From contig JAHHIE010000021.1 in NCBI GenBank assembly GCA_019358945.1, forward strand, positions 1 to 64,000: a stretch of DNA of 64,000 bases. The letters are read 5' to 3'. This DNA is from Stenomitos rutilans HA7619-LM2 (GTDB lineage Bacteria > Cyanobacteriota > Cyanobacteriia > Leptolyngbyales > Leptolyngbyaceae). Under the pieces are notes generated by a model that saw only the letters and a list, made by a program, of their open reading frames with translations, did no database searches and had not been told where the DNA came from. Shown here piece after piece: positions 27,519 through 36,540 of the stretch (the stretch's first letter is position 1; each line of letters begins with the position of its first letter). The translations under genes were made by a program, and so were the position numbers.

Positions 27519-27923
27519 ATGAAGATCTATTTGACCCATTGTTCAGCCGAAAAGGACAACGCCTTGAAGGGCGCCCACATCGCTACTAGCCCCGACAAGC
27601 TTTACACCAATCCTGAGCTGCAAGCGTTTATGCAACGTTGCCAGACTAAAGGTGTCGCGTGGGCGATTCTTTCTGATCGGTATGGGGTGTGGCTACCTGA
27701 AGTTATGCACGAATGGTACGAGAAACATCCTGCTACCGTGACGGAGCAGGAAGCCCAGCAGATTGTGGAGCAGTTCGATCGAACGCTGCAAGCCTACAAT
27801 GAAATCTATTTTTTTGTCCGACCAAAAACATTTCATCCGTTTTACCAAACGGTTCTGACGAGAACAGTTTTGGCTTCACGCGTTACACAATTTAGTGATT
27901 TGCAGGTAATTGAATCAAACTGA
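27519..27923 (+). CDS. DUF6884-like small protein
   Basis: This 134-residue protein starts MKIYLTHCSAEKD, a pattern (short strand then CxxxK/D) seen in DUF6884 and YaaA-like proteins. It continues with KLYTNPELQAFMQRCQTKGVAWAILSDRYGVWLPE, which fits the same fold (strand, helix, strand, then a YG motif). The catalytic or binding role of the family is unknown; nucleotide-related functions have been suggested for distant relatives. It is a single gene between two leftward TPR genes. Confidence 0.6.
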   Translation: MKIYLTHCSAEKDNALKGAHIATSPDKLYTNPELQAFMQRCQTKGVAWAILSDRYGVWLPEVMHEWYEKHPATVTEQEAQQIVEQFDRTLQAYNEIYFFVRPKTFHPFYQTVLTRTVLASRVTQFSDLQVIESN

Positions 27924-27970
27924 TGCAATCGGTTAACGCAAGACACCCAGTCTGCGCTGACTACAGCACA

Positions 27971-29398
27971 CTAGGTTAAGTGTGGAAATGACCGCAAAGA
28001 TGTTTCGGGGTCTTGTACGCGATCCGTAAAGGAAGCTGTCTCGTCTAAACGCTCAGCTGCAATGCGACCTTCGCTGTCATCTTCACGGGGAAAAGCTTGC
28101 AGCGATTGATTGCGATCGAGCGCTAAAGCGCGACGGCTTTGTGCGTCGGGAAAGTTTGGCTTAATTTCCAGGGCTTTATCATAACTGGCGACGGCAGAGG
28201 CATAATCACCTAGATGCCCTAGCGCCGAGCCACGGCTGTACCAGGCAGGATGAAAGTCAGGATTGATGCCAATGGCGCGATCGTAGCTTTCGATCGCAGC
28301 TTCATTTTGTCCCAAATGACCCAGCGCAATGCCTCGGCAGTACCAGGCTTCAGGCATCTCTGGCTGAAATTGAACTGCCTTATCGTAGCTGGCGATCGCC
28401 TCTGCATAAAGACCGAGCTTGCGAAAGGCAGACCCACGACTAAACCAGGCTTTAGCAAACCCTGGGTTGAGCTTCAGGGCATGATCATACCGGGCGACCG
28501 CCTCACGATACGAGCCAGACTTGTACAGCGCGCTACCCCAGTTGTACCAGGCTTCACGCAGGTTTGGCTTGAGGTCGAGTGCCTTGCGGTAACTCGCGAT
28601 CGCCTCTTCGTATTGTCCAAGGGCGTCAAATGCATTACCCCGGTTATACCAGGCTTCGTAAAGAGTGGCATTAATGGCTAACGCTTTGTTGTAGCTGTAA
28701 ATGGCCTCTTCGTGCCGATGCAACTTATGCAGCACATTGCCCCGGTTATACCAGGCTCCGTACCACTCTGGCTTGATGGTTAGCACACGATCGTAGCTAC
28801 TGAGGGCTTCCCGGTGGCATCCAATCTGGTTCAGCGTGTTGGCACGGTTGTACCACGCATGGGAGTAGTGCGGCCTGTATTTAATGGCGTGGTCATAACT
28901 CTCGATCGCCGCTTGATAGCGCCCCAGCTTGTATAAAATAATGCCCCGGTTGTACCAGGATTTGGAGTAATCTAGCTCAAACTCCAGGGTTTTATCGTAG
29001 CTTTTCAGTGCTTCTTCGTAGCACCCCGACTTGTCAAGGGCGTTGCCACGGTTGTGCCAAGCTTGATGAAAGTTGGGTCTTAGCTTGATTGCCTTGTCAT
29101 AGCTGGCAATGGCCTCTTCGTAGCTATGCAGGTTATAAAGTGCAATGCCGCGACTATTTAGCGCTTCAGGGTAGTTGGGTTCCAGGTCGATCGCCTGATT
29201 AAAGCTAGCTACTGCCTCCTCGTAGTGACCCAACTCAGACAGCGTCACGCCACGCGTATGCCAAACGTGGTGCCAGTCTGGATGAAACTGCAAAACGCGA
29301 TCAAAACTGAGTAGCGCGTCTTCAAAAGCTCCAGCACGGCTAAGTTGCAACCCTTGCTGCAAGAAGAACTCTGCGTCTGAATCCAAATGCTGAGACAT
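27971..29398 (-). CDS. TPR repeat protein, 475 residues
   Basis: About twelve consecutive TPR units fill residues 10-430, each close to the pattern AWYNRGNxLxxLGxYEEAIASYDKALxxxPN. They are unusually uniform, which points to recent expansion of repeats. The last 45 residues (QSLQAFPREDDSEGRIAAERLDE) are not TPR and lack a known domain. No signal sequence is seen. It is likely a cytosolic interaction platform; partners are unknown. Confidence 0.9.
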   Translation of the reverse strand: MSQHLDSDAEFFLQQGLQLSRAGAFEDALLSFDRVLQFHPDWHHVWHTRGVTLSELGHYEEAVASFNQAIDLEPNYPEALNSRGIALYNLHSYEEAIASYDKAIKLRPNFHQAWHNRGNALDKSGCYEEALKSYDKTLEFELDYSKSWYNRGIILYKLGRYQAAIESYDHAIKYRPHYSHAWYNRANTLNQIGCHREALSSYDRVLTIKPEWYGAWYNRGNVLHKLHRHEEAIYSYNKALAINATLYEAWYNRGNAFDALGQYEEAIASYRKALDLKPNLREAWYNWGSALYKSGSYREAVARYDHALKLNPGFAKAWFSRGSAFRKLGLYAEAIASYDKAVQFQPEMPEAWYCRGIALGHLGQNEAAIESYDRAIGINPDFHPAWYSRGSALGHLGDYASAVASYDKALEIKPNFPDAQSRRALALDRNQSLQAFPREDDSEGRIAAERLDETASFTDRVQDPETSLRSFPHLT

Positions 29399-30348
29399 AT
29401 TAGTTGCTCAACAGGGAACGAACCTTGACTACAAAAAACGGTGATGCCATGACAAGAATCTAACCGGAACAAGAAAAGACTAGCAAGAACAAGAAAAGAG
29501 AGCGAATGCCTGAAAGCTAGATGCATCGATGTGCGTCACGACCGATCGTCGTATCAACTAGCACTAAATTAGCGCCAGAGGCTAAGCGATGAGTCAGGAT
29601 GCAAGAGCCAAGCCACTATTAAGTGCAAGGTACAACCAATAGCCCTCATCCAGAACAGCCCAACCGATGCCAAAAATAATCGGCTAACTCAGTGGACATA
29701 CTGATTGTAACTTGAGTTCGTAGAGAGGGTTGGCATCACGACTCCACATACACCGTCAAGCCAGGATCACTATGGCTTAGCGAGGTTTTGCTGGCTTAAA
29801 ACCGAGGCTAACTGTGAGCGATTCTGACGTGGCTTCATGATCGTTACCTCTAAACAGCAGCTCGTTCTATAGATTTTTCATGACAAAGGAAACGTTTTAT
29901 AAAAAAATCTCATCTATGGCAGCAGACCTTATTAGCTCACCTTGGAAAATCAACCGAAACAAACGTGATCGTGCTAGAGATGAACTATAAAGAAATATGT
30001 ATCTCCCCAGGAGGATGTGGTTAAAACAGATATTCCCGTATCAACAAAGAGAGCCTTTTTGTTCACGCTACTTTACAAACGCAGCTGTACAACTAAGCAC
30101 TAAGTGCGGATTTGGGCATAGATTGTCATTTTTTGCATGTCTTCACGGGTAAGTGGCAACTATCAGACGTGATGGGATCAAGCAGCGTGTCGCTGGCATT
30201 ACGGCTATTTCGATGATTTCGCAATTGAGGATGATAAGACTCTAAATTATAAGCACCTGTGATAGGTGAGTTATTAACCCTTCTTACAAGGGATGCTGCT
30301 AGATGTTCCTGTTTCCATTTTTGTTAATAGAAGAGATTTTAAATATTC
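29399..30348. other. Long intergenic region, no gene recognised
   Basis: These 950 bases separate a leftward TPR gene from a rightward acyltransferase gene. All frames are broken by frequent stops, and no known RNA family was recognised. A GGAGGATG at about 30010-30017 precedes no usable frame. The region should hold divergent promoters. Confidence 0.45.
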
Positions 30349-31776
30349 ATGGTTGACCTAAAAATGGCCCGATCGCCACGTTTAGCCTGGTTGGAGGGCA
30401 TTCGCATTTTAGCGGCAGTTTTACTCTTGCTCTATCATGCTCAACTGTTGTTTACAGGCTATGCTTATACGCCCCAGCCAACCGGACTGGCGAATAATTT
30501 GAGACAACTGGTCACTCCGGTAGACGGAGGGATTGACCCAGGCATGTTTCTGCGCCTTTTGGGCATTCCAGCCTGGTTTGGCTTTCAGTTTGTGGATGTA
30601 TTTGTTCTCATCAGTGGCTTTAGCCTGGTGCTGTCGCTACGGGGCAAGCCGATCGCGGTGGGTAATTTCCTGAAGCGCCGAGTGCTGCGGATTCTATGGC
30701 CCTATTGGACAGTGGCATGGCTTTCCTATCCGGCACTCTGGGCGATCGGTGTGGCAACTCACAGCTACATCCCAAGCCTGTGGCACATCTTTGCGGGAGT
30801 GACCTTTCCACTGCTGTTTGACTACAGCGGTGAGCTACTCCTGGCGACTAGCGGACCGTGGTGGTTTGTGCCACTCATTCTTAGCTTTGCGCTGATTTTT
30901 CCCTTTCTATGGCATCTCTTACAGCGCTGGGGCAGTGCAAACTTATTGCTCATCAGTACCTTGCTCACTGTAGGGTACCGTGCCCTGGCAATTTATAAAT
31001 TTGACGGTCATCCGACCTATGTGATTTTGGATACCCCCACCGACTGGCATCCCTTTTTGATTTTCCTTTCCAAGCTGAGTACGTTCGTGTTGGGTATGGT
31101 GGTTGCCCAGCTTTACGCGCAAGGGAAAGGGCCAATTTTCTGGAACGCTCAGCGAGCCTTGGCGTTGGGGATTCCACTCTATGCGCTTGGGTTTGTTTGC
31201 CAGTTTTATCGGGCAGGCTGGGTGTTTGTCGATTTGCTCTTACCCGTGGGGTTGACGCTTTGCTGTATGGTGCTGTTGCGTGCCCTTGCCCAACTGCGCC
31301 CACTCGCATCGGTATTGGTTTGGTTAGGTGCCCATAGCTACAGCTTTTTCTTGATTCACAATTTTGTAGTCGATCGCACGATCAGGCTAGTGGTGCAAGA
31401 TGATCTCGCACTCTATTACTGGCTGCTTCCGGTCATGGTGGTAGGGACGCTTATTCTGGCGGTGCTGGCAGATTATGCAAGCCCATTCTTGCAGCGCTTA
31501 GTGGGGGCACTTTTACGCGATCTGGACTACGTGTTAATGCCAGCCACCGTGCGACAGCGGCGGAGCTGGAGTCCGCGCATGGGTGAAGCGGTTGTGTACC
31601 AAAGTAGAGTGGGTTGGACGGTGCTGAAAGTTGAAAAACTGTTAGACGAACGGGAGTTCTTTTTGTGTCAAATCAGCGATGGACACCGATCGCTCTGGGT
31701 GAATGAAGATGATCTAGAACCTGCCGTAAAGTTATCTCAACCTGGGGAAGTTAGTAATCACTCTGCCTTTTTCTAA
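30349..31776 (+). CDS. Acyltransferase 3 (OafA-like) membrane protein
   Basis: This 475-residue integral membrane protein belongs to the acyltransferase-3 family. The N-terminal motif LAWLEGIRILAAVLLLLYHAQ contains the catalytic-type histidine, and about ten transmembrane helices follow (for example FVDVFVLISGFSLVLSL and ILWPYWTVAWLSYPALW). An HSYSFFLIHNFVVDR motif near residue 330 is typical. The last 75 residues form an extra cytosolic domain (GEAVVYQSRVGWTVLKVEKLLDEREFFLCQIS). Such enzymes add acetyl or similar groups to extracellular polysaccharide. It heads a run with a processive glycosyltransferase and a glycosidase, so it probably modifies that polymer. Confidence 0.88.
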   Translation: MVDLKMARSPRLAWLEGIRILAAVLLLLYHAQLLFTGYAYTPQPTGLANNLRQLVTPVDGGIDPGMFLRLLGIPAWFGFQFVDVFVLISGFSLVLSLRGKPIAVGNFLKRRVLRILWPYWTVAWLSYPALWAIGVATHSYIPSLWHIFAGVTFPLLFDYSGELLLATSGPWWFVPLILSFALIFPFLWHLLQRWGSANLLLISTLLTVGYRALAIYKFDGHPTYVILDTPTDWHPFLIFLSKLSTFVLGMVVAQLYAQGKGPIFWNAQRALALGIPLYALGFVCQFYRAGWVFVDLLLPVGLTLCCMVLLRALAQLRPLASVLVWLGAHSYSFFLIHNFVVDRTIRLVVQDDLALYYWLLPVMVVGTLILAVLADYASPFLQRLVGALLRDLDYVLMPATVRQRRSWSPRMGEAVVYQSRVGWTVLKVEKLLDEREFFLCQISDGHRSLWVNEDDLEPAVKLSQPGEVSNHSAFF

Positions 31777-31829
31777 GCATGACTGACTGCTGACCAAATG
31801 TTGATACCCCTGACCCTAATGATTGGAGG

Positions 31830-33317
31830 ATGGCTAAAGTGAGGAATTGGACGGGCGACATACCGAAGCTGATTTATACCCATGTTTTGCTGATTGGGGT
31901 TCCAACAATTTTCTACTACTGTCTGCGCGTCGGCGGCATGCCCTTAATCAACATTCATCTGGCGATCGCCACCTTTTTTCTGTTAAGTTCCCTTGTTATT
32001 TTTTTAGAAGCCACTAATGCCCTCTTTCGACGCTTTGCGGTGAAGCGCAAGCGCACTGATATCGGTCATCTGGCTCAGTTCAAGCAATCGACGAAATCTG
32101 CCCTAGGGGTCAGTGGTAGCCAGCGTCCTCCAGCAACGAATCCTCTACCGCGCTGCTCATTTTTGGTGGCGGCCTATCTACCCAACGAGAAGGACATTAT
32201 TCTAGACACGCTGAAACACATTCTCCATAGAGTGCAGCGATCGTCTGAAGGGCTGGAAGTCATCCTGGCCTACAACACGCCTATCGATCTGCCCATAGAA
32301 GACGATTTGCGGCGGCTGACTCTCATTCACCCAGAGCTACGGTTGCTGCGGGTGGAAGGCAGCCACTCTAAAGCCGAGAATTTGAATGCCGCTCTGCATG
32401 TTGTGACGGGTGAGATCACTTGCATTCTGGATGCAGACCATCATCCAGCACCAGACTGTTTTGTGCGGGCTTGGCGTTGGCTAGAGCATGACTACGATGT
32501 GGTGCAGGGGCGCAACATTATTCGCAATCACGGGCACAGCTTGCTAACGCTGAATGTGGCGATCGAGTTTGAAACGCTGTACGGCGTTAGCCATGCGGCA
32601 AAGTCGTTTCTGACCGATTCCACCATTTTTGGCGGCTCAAATGGCTACTGGCGCACAGAGGTGCTACAGCAGATCCGCTTTAACCCAGCGATGCTAACTG
32701 AAGATATTGATGCTTCTATGAGGACTCTGTTAAGCGGCTACCGCATCCTCCACGATCGCAGTATCATTACGACCGAGCTAGCACCAGCAGACTTCAATTC
32801 CTTTTGGTTTCAGCGCAAACGATGGGCGCAAGGGTGGCTTGAGGTTAGCTTTAAGTATCAGCGTCGAGTCTGGAAGTCCAACCACTTTAGCCTGTGGCAA
32901 AAGGTTTACTGGACATATCTGCTCTACTTCTGCGTACTCTATTCGCTGATCGCACTCCAAATCTTGCCGCTAATCTTAAGTCTGTTCCTTTACCAGGGAG
33001 ATCTGCCACCCTCCGACAATCCCTTTCTCTGGTTCAGTACAGTGATTACGTTTTCAAGCGGTGTTTATCAAACGCTGGTCACGATGAAGGTAGCAGCCGT
33101 GCGTTATCCGGTGTTCTATTTTCTGCAACACGCGGTCATCATCTTCTTGTACACCATCCTGAAGAACATGATTGCGGTCGTTGGACTCTACGATCACCTG
33201 CATGGGGTGAATAAATGGGTGGTTACACCCCGTGGCATCAAGCAAAAGCGTCCGCTACCAGTCCGCAAAACGCCAGTGCTTGCTTCTACCGCAGCAGGGG
33301 TCAGCTCCGCCAAATAG
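31830..33317 (+). CDS. Processive family-2 glycosyltransferase
   Basis: This 495-residue membrane protein resembles cellulose-synthase-like or chitin/hyaluronan-type GT2 enzymes. Two N-terminal helices precede the catalytic domain, which has ILDADHHPAPD (the DxD metal site), TEDIDASMRTLLSGY (catalytic base) and QRKRWAQGW (the QxxRW motif of processive enzymes). Several membrane spans follow (VYWTYLLYFCVLYSLIALQILPLILSLFLY and after). It should polymerise a nucleotide sugar and extrude the chain. A TGGAGG ribosome site overlaps the ATG closely. It is 53 bases after the acyltransferase and upstream of a Tat-exported glycosidase, a layout expected for an exopolysaccharide locus. The sugar is unknown. 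Confidence 0.9.
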   Translation: MAKVRNWTGDIPKLIYTHVLLIGVPTIFYYCLRVGGMPLINIHLAIATFFLLSSLVIFLEATNALFRRFAVKRKRTDIGHLAQFKQSTKSALGVSGSQRPPATNPLPRCSFLVAAYLPNEKDIILDTLKHILHRVQRSSEGLEVILAYNTPIDLPIEDDLRRLTLIHPELRLLRVEGSHSKAENLNAALHVVTGEITCILDADHHPAPDCFVRAWRWLEHDYDVVQGRNIIRNHGHSLLTLNVAIEFETLYGVSHAAKSFLTDSTIFGGSNGYWRTEVLQQIRFNPAMLTEDIDASMRTLLSGYRILHDRSIITTELAPADFNSFWFQRKRWAQGWLEVSFKYQRRVWKSNHFSLWQKVYWTYLLYFCVLYSLIALQILPLILSLFLYQGDLPPSDNPFLWFSTVITFSSGVYQTLVTMKVAAVRYPVFYFLQHAVIIFLYTILKNMIAVVGLYDHLHGVNKWVVTPRGIKQKRPLPVRKTPVLASTAAGVSSAK

Positions 33318-33480
33318 TAGGGGAAGCGCACCATTGGAATTCGTAACGTCTGGCGTTACCAGCGCTAAGTCATAAAAGCTGAATTTTGAGCGGGGCTTGG
33401 TCAAGGCTAGACAAGCCTGGAGTGTGTCGTGCTTTTGAAGTCGTCGGGCACTCTAGGTGAACTTAGAGCGATGCGGCGAC

Positions 33481-34590
33481 ATGAAGAAGTCACAAAAAAC
33501 TGGTTTATTGACACGTAGGCAGTTTACGCACCTGGCAATGTCAGGCATGGCGTTTGGAATGGTATGGAGTGCCGATCGCGTACAGGCAATGACTCGCCCT
33601 ATGATCCCTTTACAGTCGCTAGGGCTAAGGCGACCATCCAACCTGGGTACCACGTTTAGCCAGCTTCAATGCCACTATATGGGGTTGGATTACCAGGAAG
33701 CCTTCCGCCAAATTTGCTCTCTGGGGTTTAACCGCCTTCGCCTCTGTAGCTACTGGCACGAAATTGAGCCAGCCGAAAAGCAGTTTGATTTCACCACCCT
33801 GGACTGGCTTCTGGAAGAAAGTCATCGACACGGGATTGAGGTAGTGCTGACGGTAGGCATGAAAGCACCCCGCTGGCCCGAATTTCACTTCCCTGATTGG
33901 CTTCGTGCCCGCCTGGATACTACGAACCGAGCAGCGGTAGATTTGAATCCTGAAATTGCCGATCGGGCGTTGCAGTTCACTCAGGCAGTGGTCAACCACA
34001 CCCGTGAGGCTCCAAACCTTACATACTGGCAGATCGAAAACGAGCCGTTTACCCGTTTGGATATTACCGCTGGACGCTACCTGAGCTATGGGTACGTGCG
34101 CCGAGAAGCTGAGCTTGTCCGATCGCTGGCACGACCTCACCAGAAGCTTTTAATGACGACAGCCATTAGCTTGCCTGCGGCCGATCTGGCAGAGGACGAT
34201 CGCGCGTTTCAGGAAAGCCTGCAAATGGCAGATAGCATTGGCATTAATGTTTACACAAAAGTGCCTGCGGGAAATTCAACCTTTTATCTACAACCCCAAC
34301 CATCCTATTGGCAAAAACTCAAGGAATGGCAAACCAGCTTGATCAACAGCAACAAAGAAGACTGGATTGCTGAAGCCCAAGCAGAACCCTGGGAACCCAA
34401 TCAACTAGTGGCAATGGCAAAGGCAGAGTACCCTAGCTGCACGCCAAAGCGCACCAGCAATCTGGTCAATTCGCTAACCGATTTGGGCTACAGCACCGTG
34501 ATGCTATGGGGTTGTGAATACTGGTACTGGCAGAAGAAAAACGATCGCAACCTCTGGTGGTGGACGATGCAACAAATCGTCGCGGCCTAA
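33481..34590 (+). CDS. Tat-exported glycoside hydrolase, (beta/alpha)8 type
   Basis: This 369-residue protein begins with a twin-arginine signal (TRRQFTHLAMSGMAFGM, cleavage after VQA). The TIM-barrel domain has FNRLRLCSYWHEIEPAEKQFDFTTLDWLLEE, the acid/base glutamate in YWQIENEPF (NEP motif) and a likely nucleophile in DWIAEAQAEPW. These are marks of clan GH-A; the family could be GH5, GH39 or GH42-like. The ATG at 33481 is chosen because the extra eight residues from a GTG at 33457 precede the Tat motif without adding family sequence. It probably trims or releases the polymer made by the adjacent GT2. Confidence 0.82.
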   Translation: MKKSQKTGLLTRRQFTHLAMSGMAFGMVWSADRVQAMTRPMIPLQSLGLRRPSNLGTTFSQLQCHYMGLDYQEAFRQICSLGFNRLRLCSYWHEIEPAEKQFDFTTLDWLLEESHRHGIEVVLTVGMKAPRWPEFHFPDWLRARLDTTNRAAVDLNPEIADRALQFTQAVVNHTREAPNLTYWQIENEPFTRLDITAGRYLSYGYVRREAELVRSLARPHQKLLMTTAISLPAADLAEDDRAFQESLQMADSIGINVYTKVPAGNSTFYLQPQPSYWQKLKEWQTSLINSNKEDWIAEAQAEPWEPNQLVAMAKAEYPSCTPKRTSNLVNSLTDLGYSTVMLWGCEYWYWQKKNDRNLWWWTMQQIVAA

Positions 34591-34613
34591 AAGCTTCTCA
34601 CAGCCTGTCGTGA

Positions 34614-36065
34614 TTAGGGAGAAGTAACCGTTGCTGGGGTGGCGATCGTCGTTTGGACTCCGACTGTACCCGTCGTCACGCTTGTGGTGACTTGCGCTGA
34701 CACGGGTTCTGGACGTGGGGCAGCACTACTTGCAGGTGTTGCAGGCGTCGCAGGCGTTGCTGGTGTTGCAGGCGTTGCTGGAACGGACGGCAGCACAGGC
34801 GTTGTGGATGCAGGTAGCGTTGTCTCAGGTGTCGTTGGTGTTGTTGGCGCTGGAGCGGGTGATGGCGTCGGTGTCACTGGAATCGATGGCTGAACGGGCG
34901 CTGTAGTGCCTGGAGTTGTTGTTGGCGCGGGTGTCACTGGTGCAGGTGTGACTGGGATTGACGTAGCCGGAGTCGGCTGCACCGATGTTGAAACACCTGG
35001 ACTTGGCGCGGCAGGTGTTGTTGGCAGCGGTGGAACAGCCGTTTGAATCGGCGCTGTAGCGCTTGGAGTCGTTGGTGGTGCCGCCGATGGCCCAGGGGGA
35101 GAAACGACAGTCGGAATGGTTACGGAAGGTGGAGTGCCGGTACCTGAAGGATTAGACAGCACTGGTACATTGGTCGTGCCTGGACGCGTACCCGACGATG
35201 ATGTCTGTGATGAATTAATGGTCTGTCTGGCCGTTTCCCGATCAAAGCCAGAAGAAATGGGTGCTGCCGTGCCTAAAGGGTTAGGTGTAACAGTGATTTG
35301 CGTTCCAGGAGCAGGCGTGAGGCCAACAAAGGCTGGGTTTTCAGCAACCTGACCCGTGATAGGTGTCTGTTCTTTAACCGCTTGAGAGGTTTCTGCCTGT
35401 ACCGCAGCAATGCCCGGATCGGCGTTTGGCGTAGCTTTACTGAAGGGTAAATCCAGATCTTTGACCAGTTCGCTGGTTTGGTAGAACGTGTTCAGATCAA
35501 AGTTGTAGATCTGAATGACCTGATTTTGAATGATGACCGCCATTTGCCCTGCTTTGAGGGTCCGGGCTTGAGGATTGTCTCCATTAGAGACCTCAATGCG
35601 GCTGTTGGTCAACGCTCCCACGATCGTGGTGTTGGTGTCTTCGTTATAGCGAACAAACAGGGCTGAACCACGGATACCTGCGGCGGCGTTAGGGGTGCGC
35701 ACATTTGTACGTCCCTGACCAGGTGGAATGAGCAACAGGGCTGTGCCGTTGCCCAGGTAGAAGTTGCGGGTGTTGGGGACAAACTGAAACAGTGCCCGCT
35801 CACCAATACGGGCTAGAGAGCTGTCGTTGAAGCGTAGCTCGGCGAAGGATCGGCGAGCCGTTGCCAAAGCATCTCCAGGCGTCATCGTATCGGCATTTCG
35901 AGCAGCACGAGTCACCCGATTTTTGAAAATGAGCTGGACTTGATTGCGAAGTGCCTGAACAGTAGCTCTGGTCAGTGGGGTTTCGGCACTGGCTTGCTGG
36001 GGTAACAGTAAGGTTCCAGCACTAAACAGACTCAACGTGACGATCAGGAAGAATTTGCGAGACAT
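34614..36065 (-). CDS. FecR-domain exported protein with Pro/Thr-rich tail
   Basis: This 483-residue protein has a signal peptide (FFLIVTLSLFSAGTLLLPQQASA). A FecR-type domain spans about residues 30-190, with LATARRSFAELRFNDSSLARIGERALFQF, GTALLLIPPGQGRTNVRTPNAAAGIRGSALFVRYNEDTNTTIVGALTN and the LKAGQMAVI turn. The final 250 residues are low-complexity, rich in Pro, Thr, Ala and Ser, with an ATPATPATP run near 34725-34790. Outside iron-sensing systems, FecR domains occur in cyanobacteria as periplasmic sensor or wall-attached modules. A second FecR protein lies at 38252. It is convergent with the glycosidase gene. Confidence 0.85.
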   Translation of the reverse strand: MSRKFFLIVTLSLFSAGTLLLPQQASAETPLTRATVQALRNQVQLIFKNRVTRAARNADTMTPGDALATARRSFAELRFNDSSLARIGERALFQFVPNTRNFYLGNGTALLLIPPGQGRTNVRTPNAAAGIRGSALFVRYNEDTNTTIVGALTNSRIEVSNGDNPQARTLKAGQMAVIIQNQVIQIYNFDLNTFYQTSELVKDLDLPFSKATPNADPGIAAVQAETSQAVKEQTPITGQVAENPAFVGLTPAPGTQITVTPNPLGTAAPISSGFDRETARQTINSSQTSSSGTRPGTTNVPVLSNPSGTGTPPSVTIPTVVSPPGPSAAPPTTPSATAPIQTAVPPLPTTPAAPSPGVSTSVQPTPATSIPVTPAPVTPAPTTTPGTTAPVQPSIPVTPTPSPAPAPTTPTTPETTLPASTTPVLPSVPATPATPATPATPATPASSAAPRPEPVSAQVTTSVTTGTVGVQTTIATPATVTSP

Positions 36066-36540
36066 ATTGGCTCCAAGCGTTCAAGATCACTCAGCGATCG
36101 CACCCTGGCTGCGCTGCCTGAAAAACGCACTGAACCACATTCCCTCACTTGCACTTCACAGTCTTTGGACAGGTAGTGTAAGTTACTGCTCGATGCTAAC
36201 TAGCCCTAGAGCGCTAGCGCTCAATGCGTCAGCCTTAGGAATTGGATCGAAGTAAGATTTTCAGGATTTGGATGAATTACGTATTTCCTCTTAAGTGTAA
36301 AGCGCAGCTTTAATTAAAGCAGATATGAAGCCTCATACTCATAAGCTTACTTTCAACAAATCTAAATGTCACTCAAAACGCGAACAATCCCTAATTTGAG
36401 CGATGGCATTACATTTGTTTGAGTTGCCTAATGGCATAGGCTAGAAGAATATCCCTGAAAGCCATCAAAGCGGTTGTGTTCCCTGGCGCAATCTCTGTCG
36501 TTCGCAGTCCCTCCATCTCAGTAGTTCCACGGTTCCTGAT
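36066..36540. other. Divergent intergenic region, no gene recognised
   Basis: About 475 bases separate the leftward FecR gene from the rightward beta-barrel-like gene. No open frame or known RNA is seen. It is relatively A/T-rich around 36260-36430 and should hold both promoters. Confidence 0.45.
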
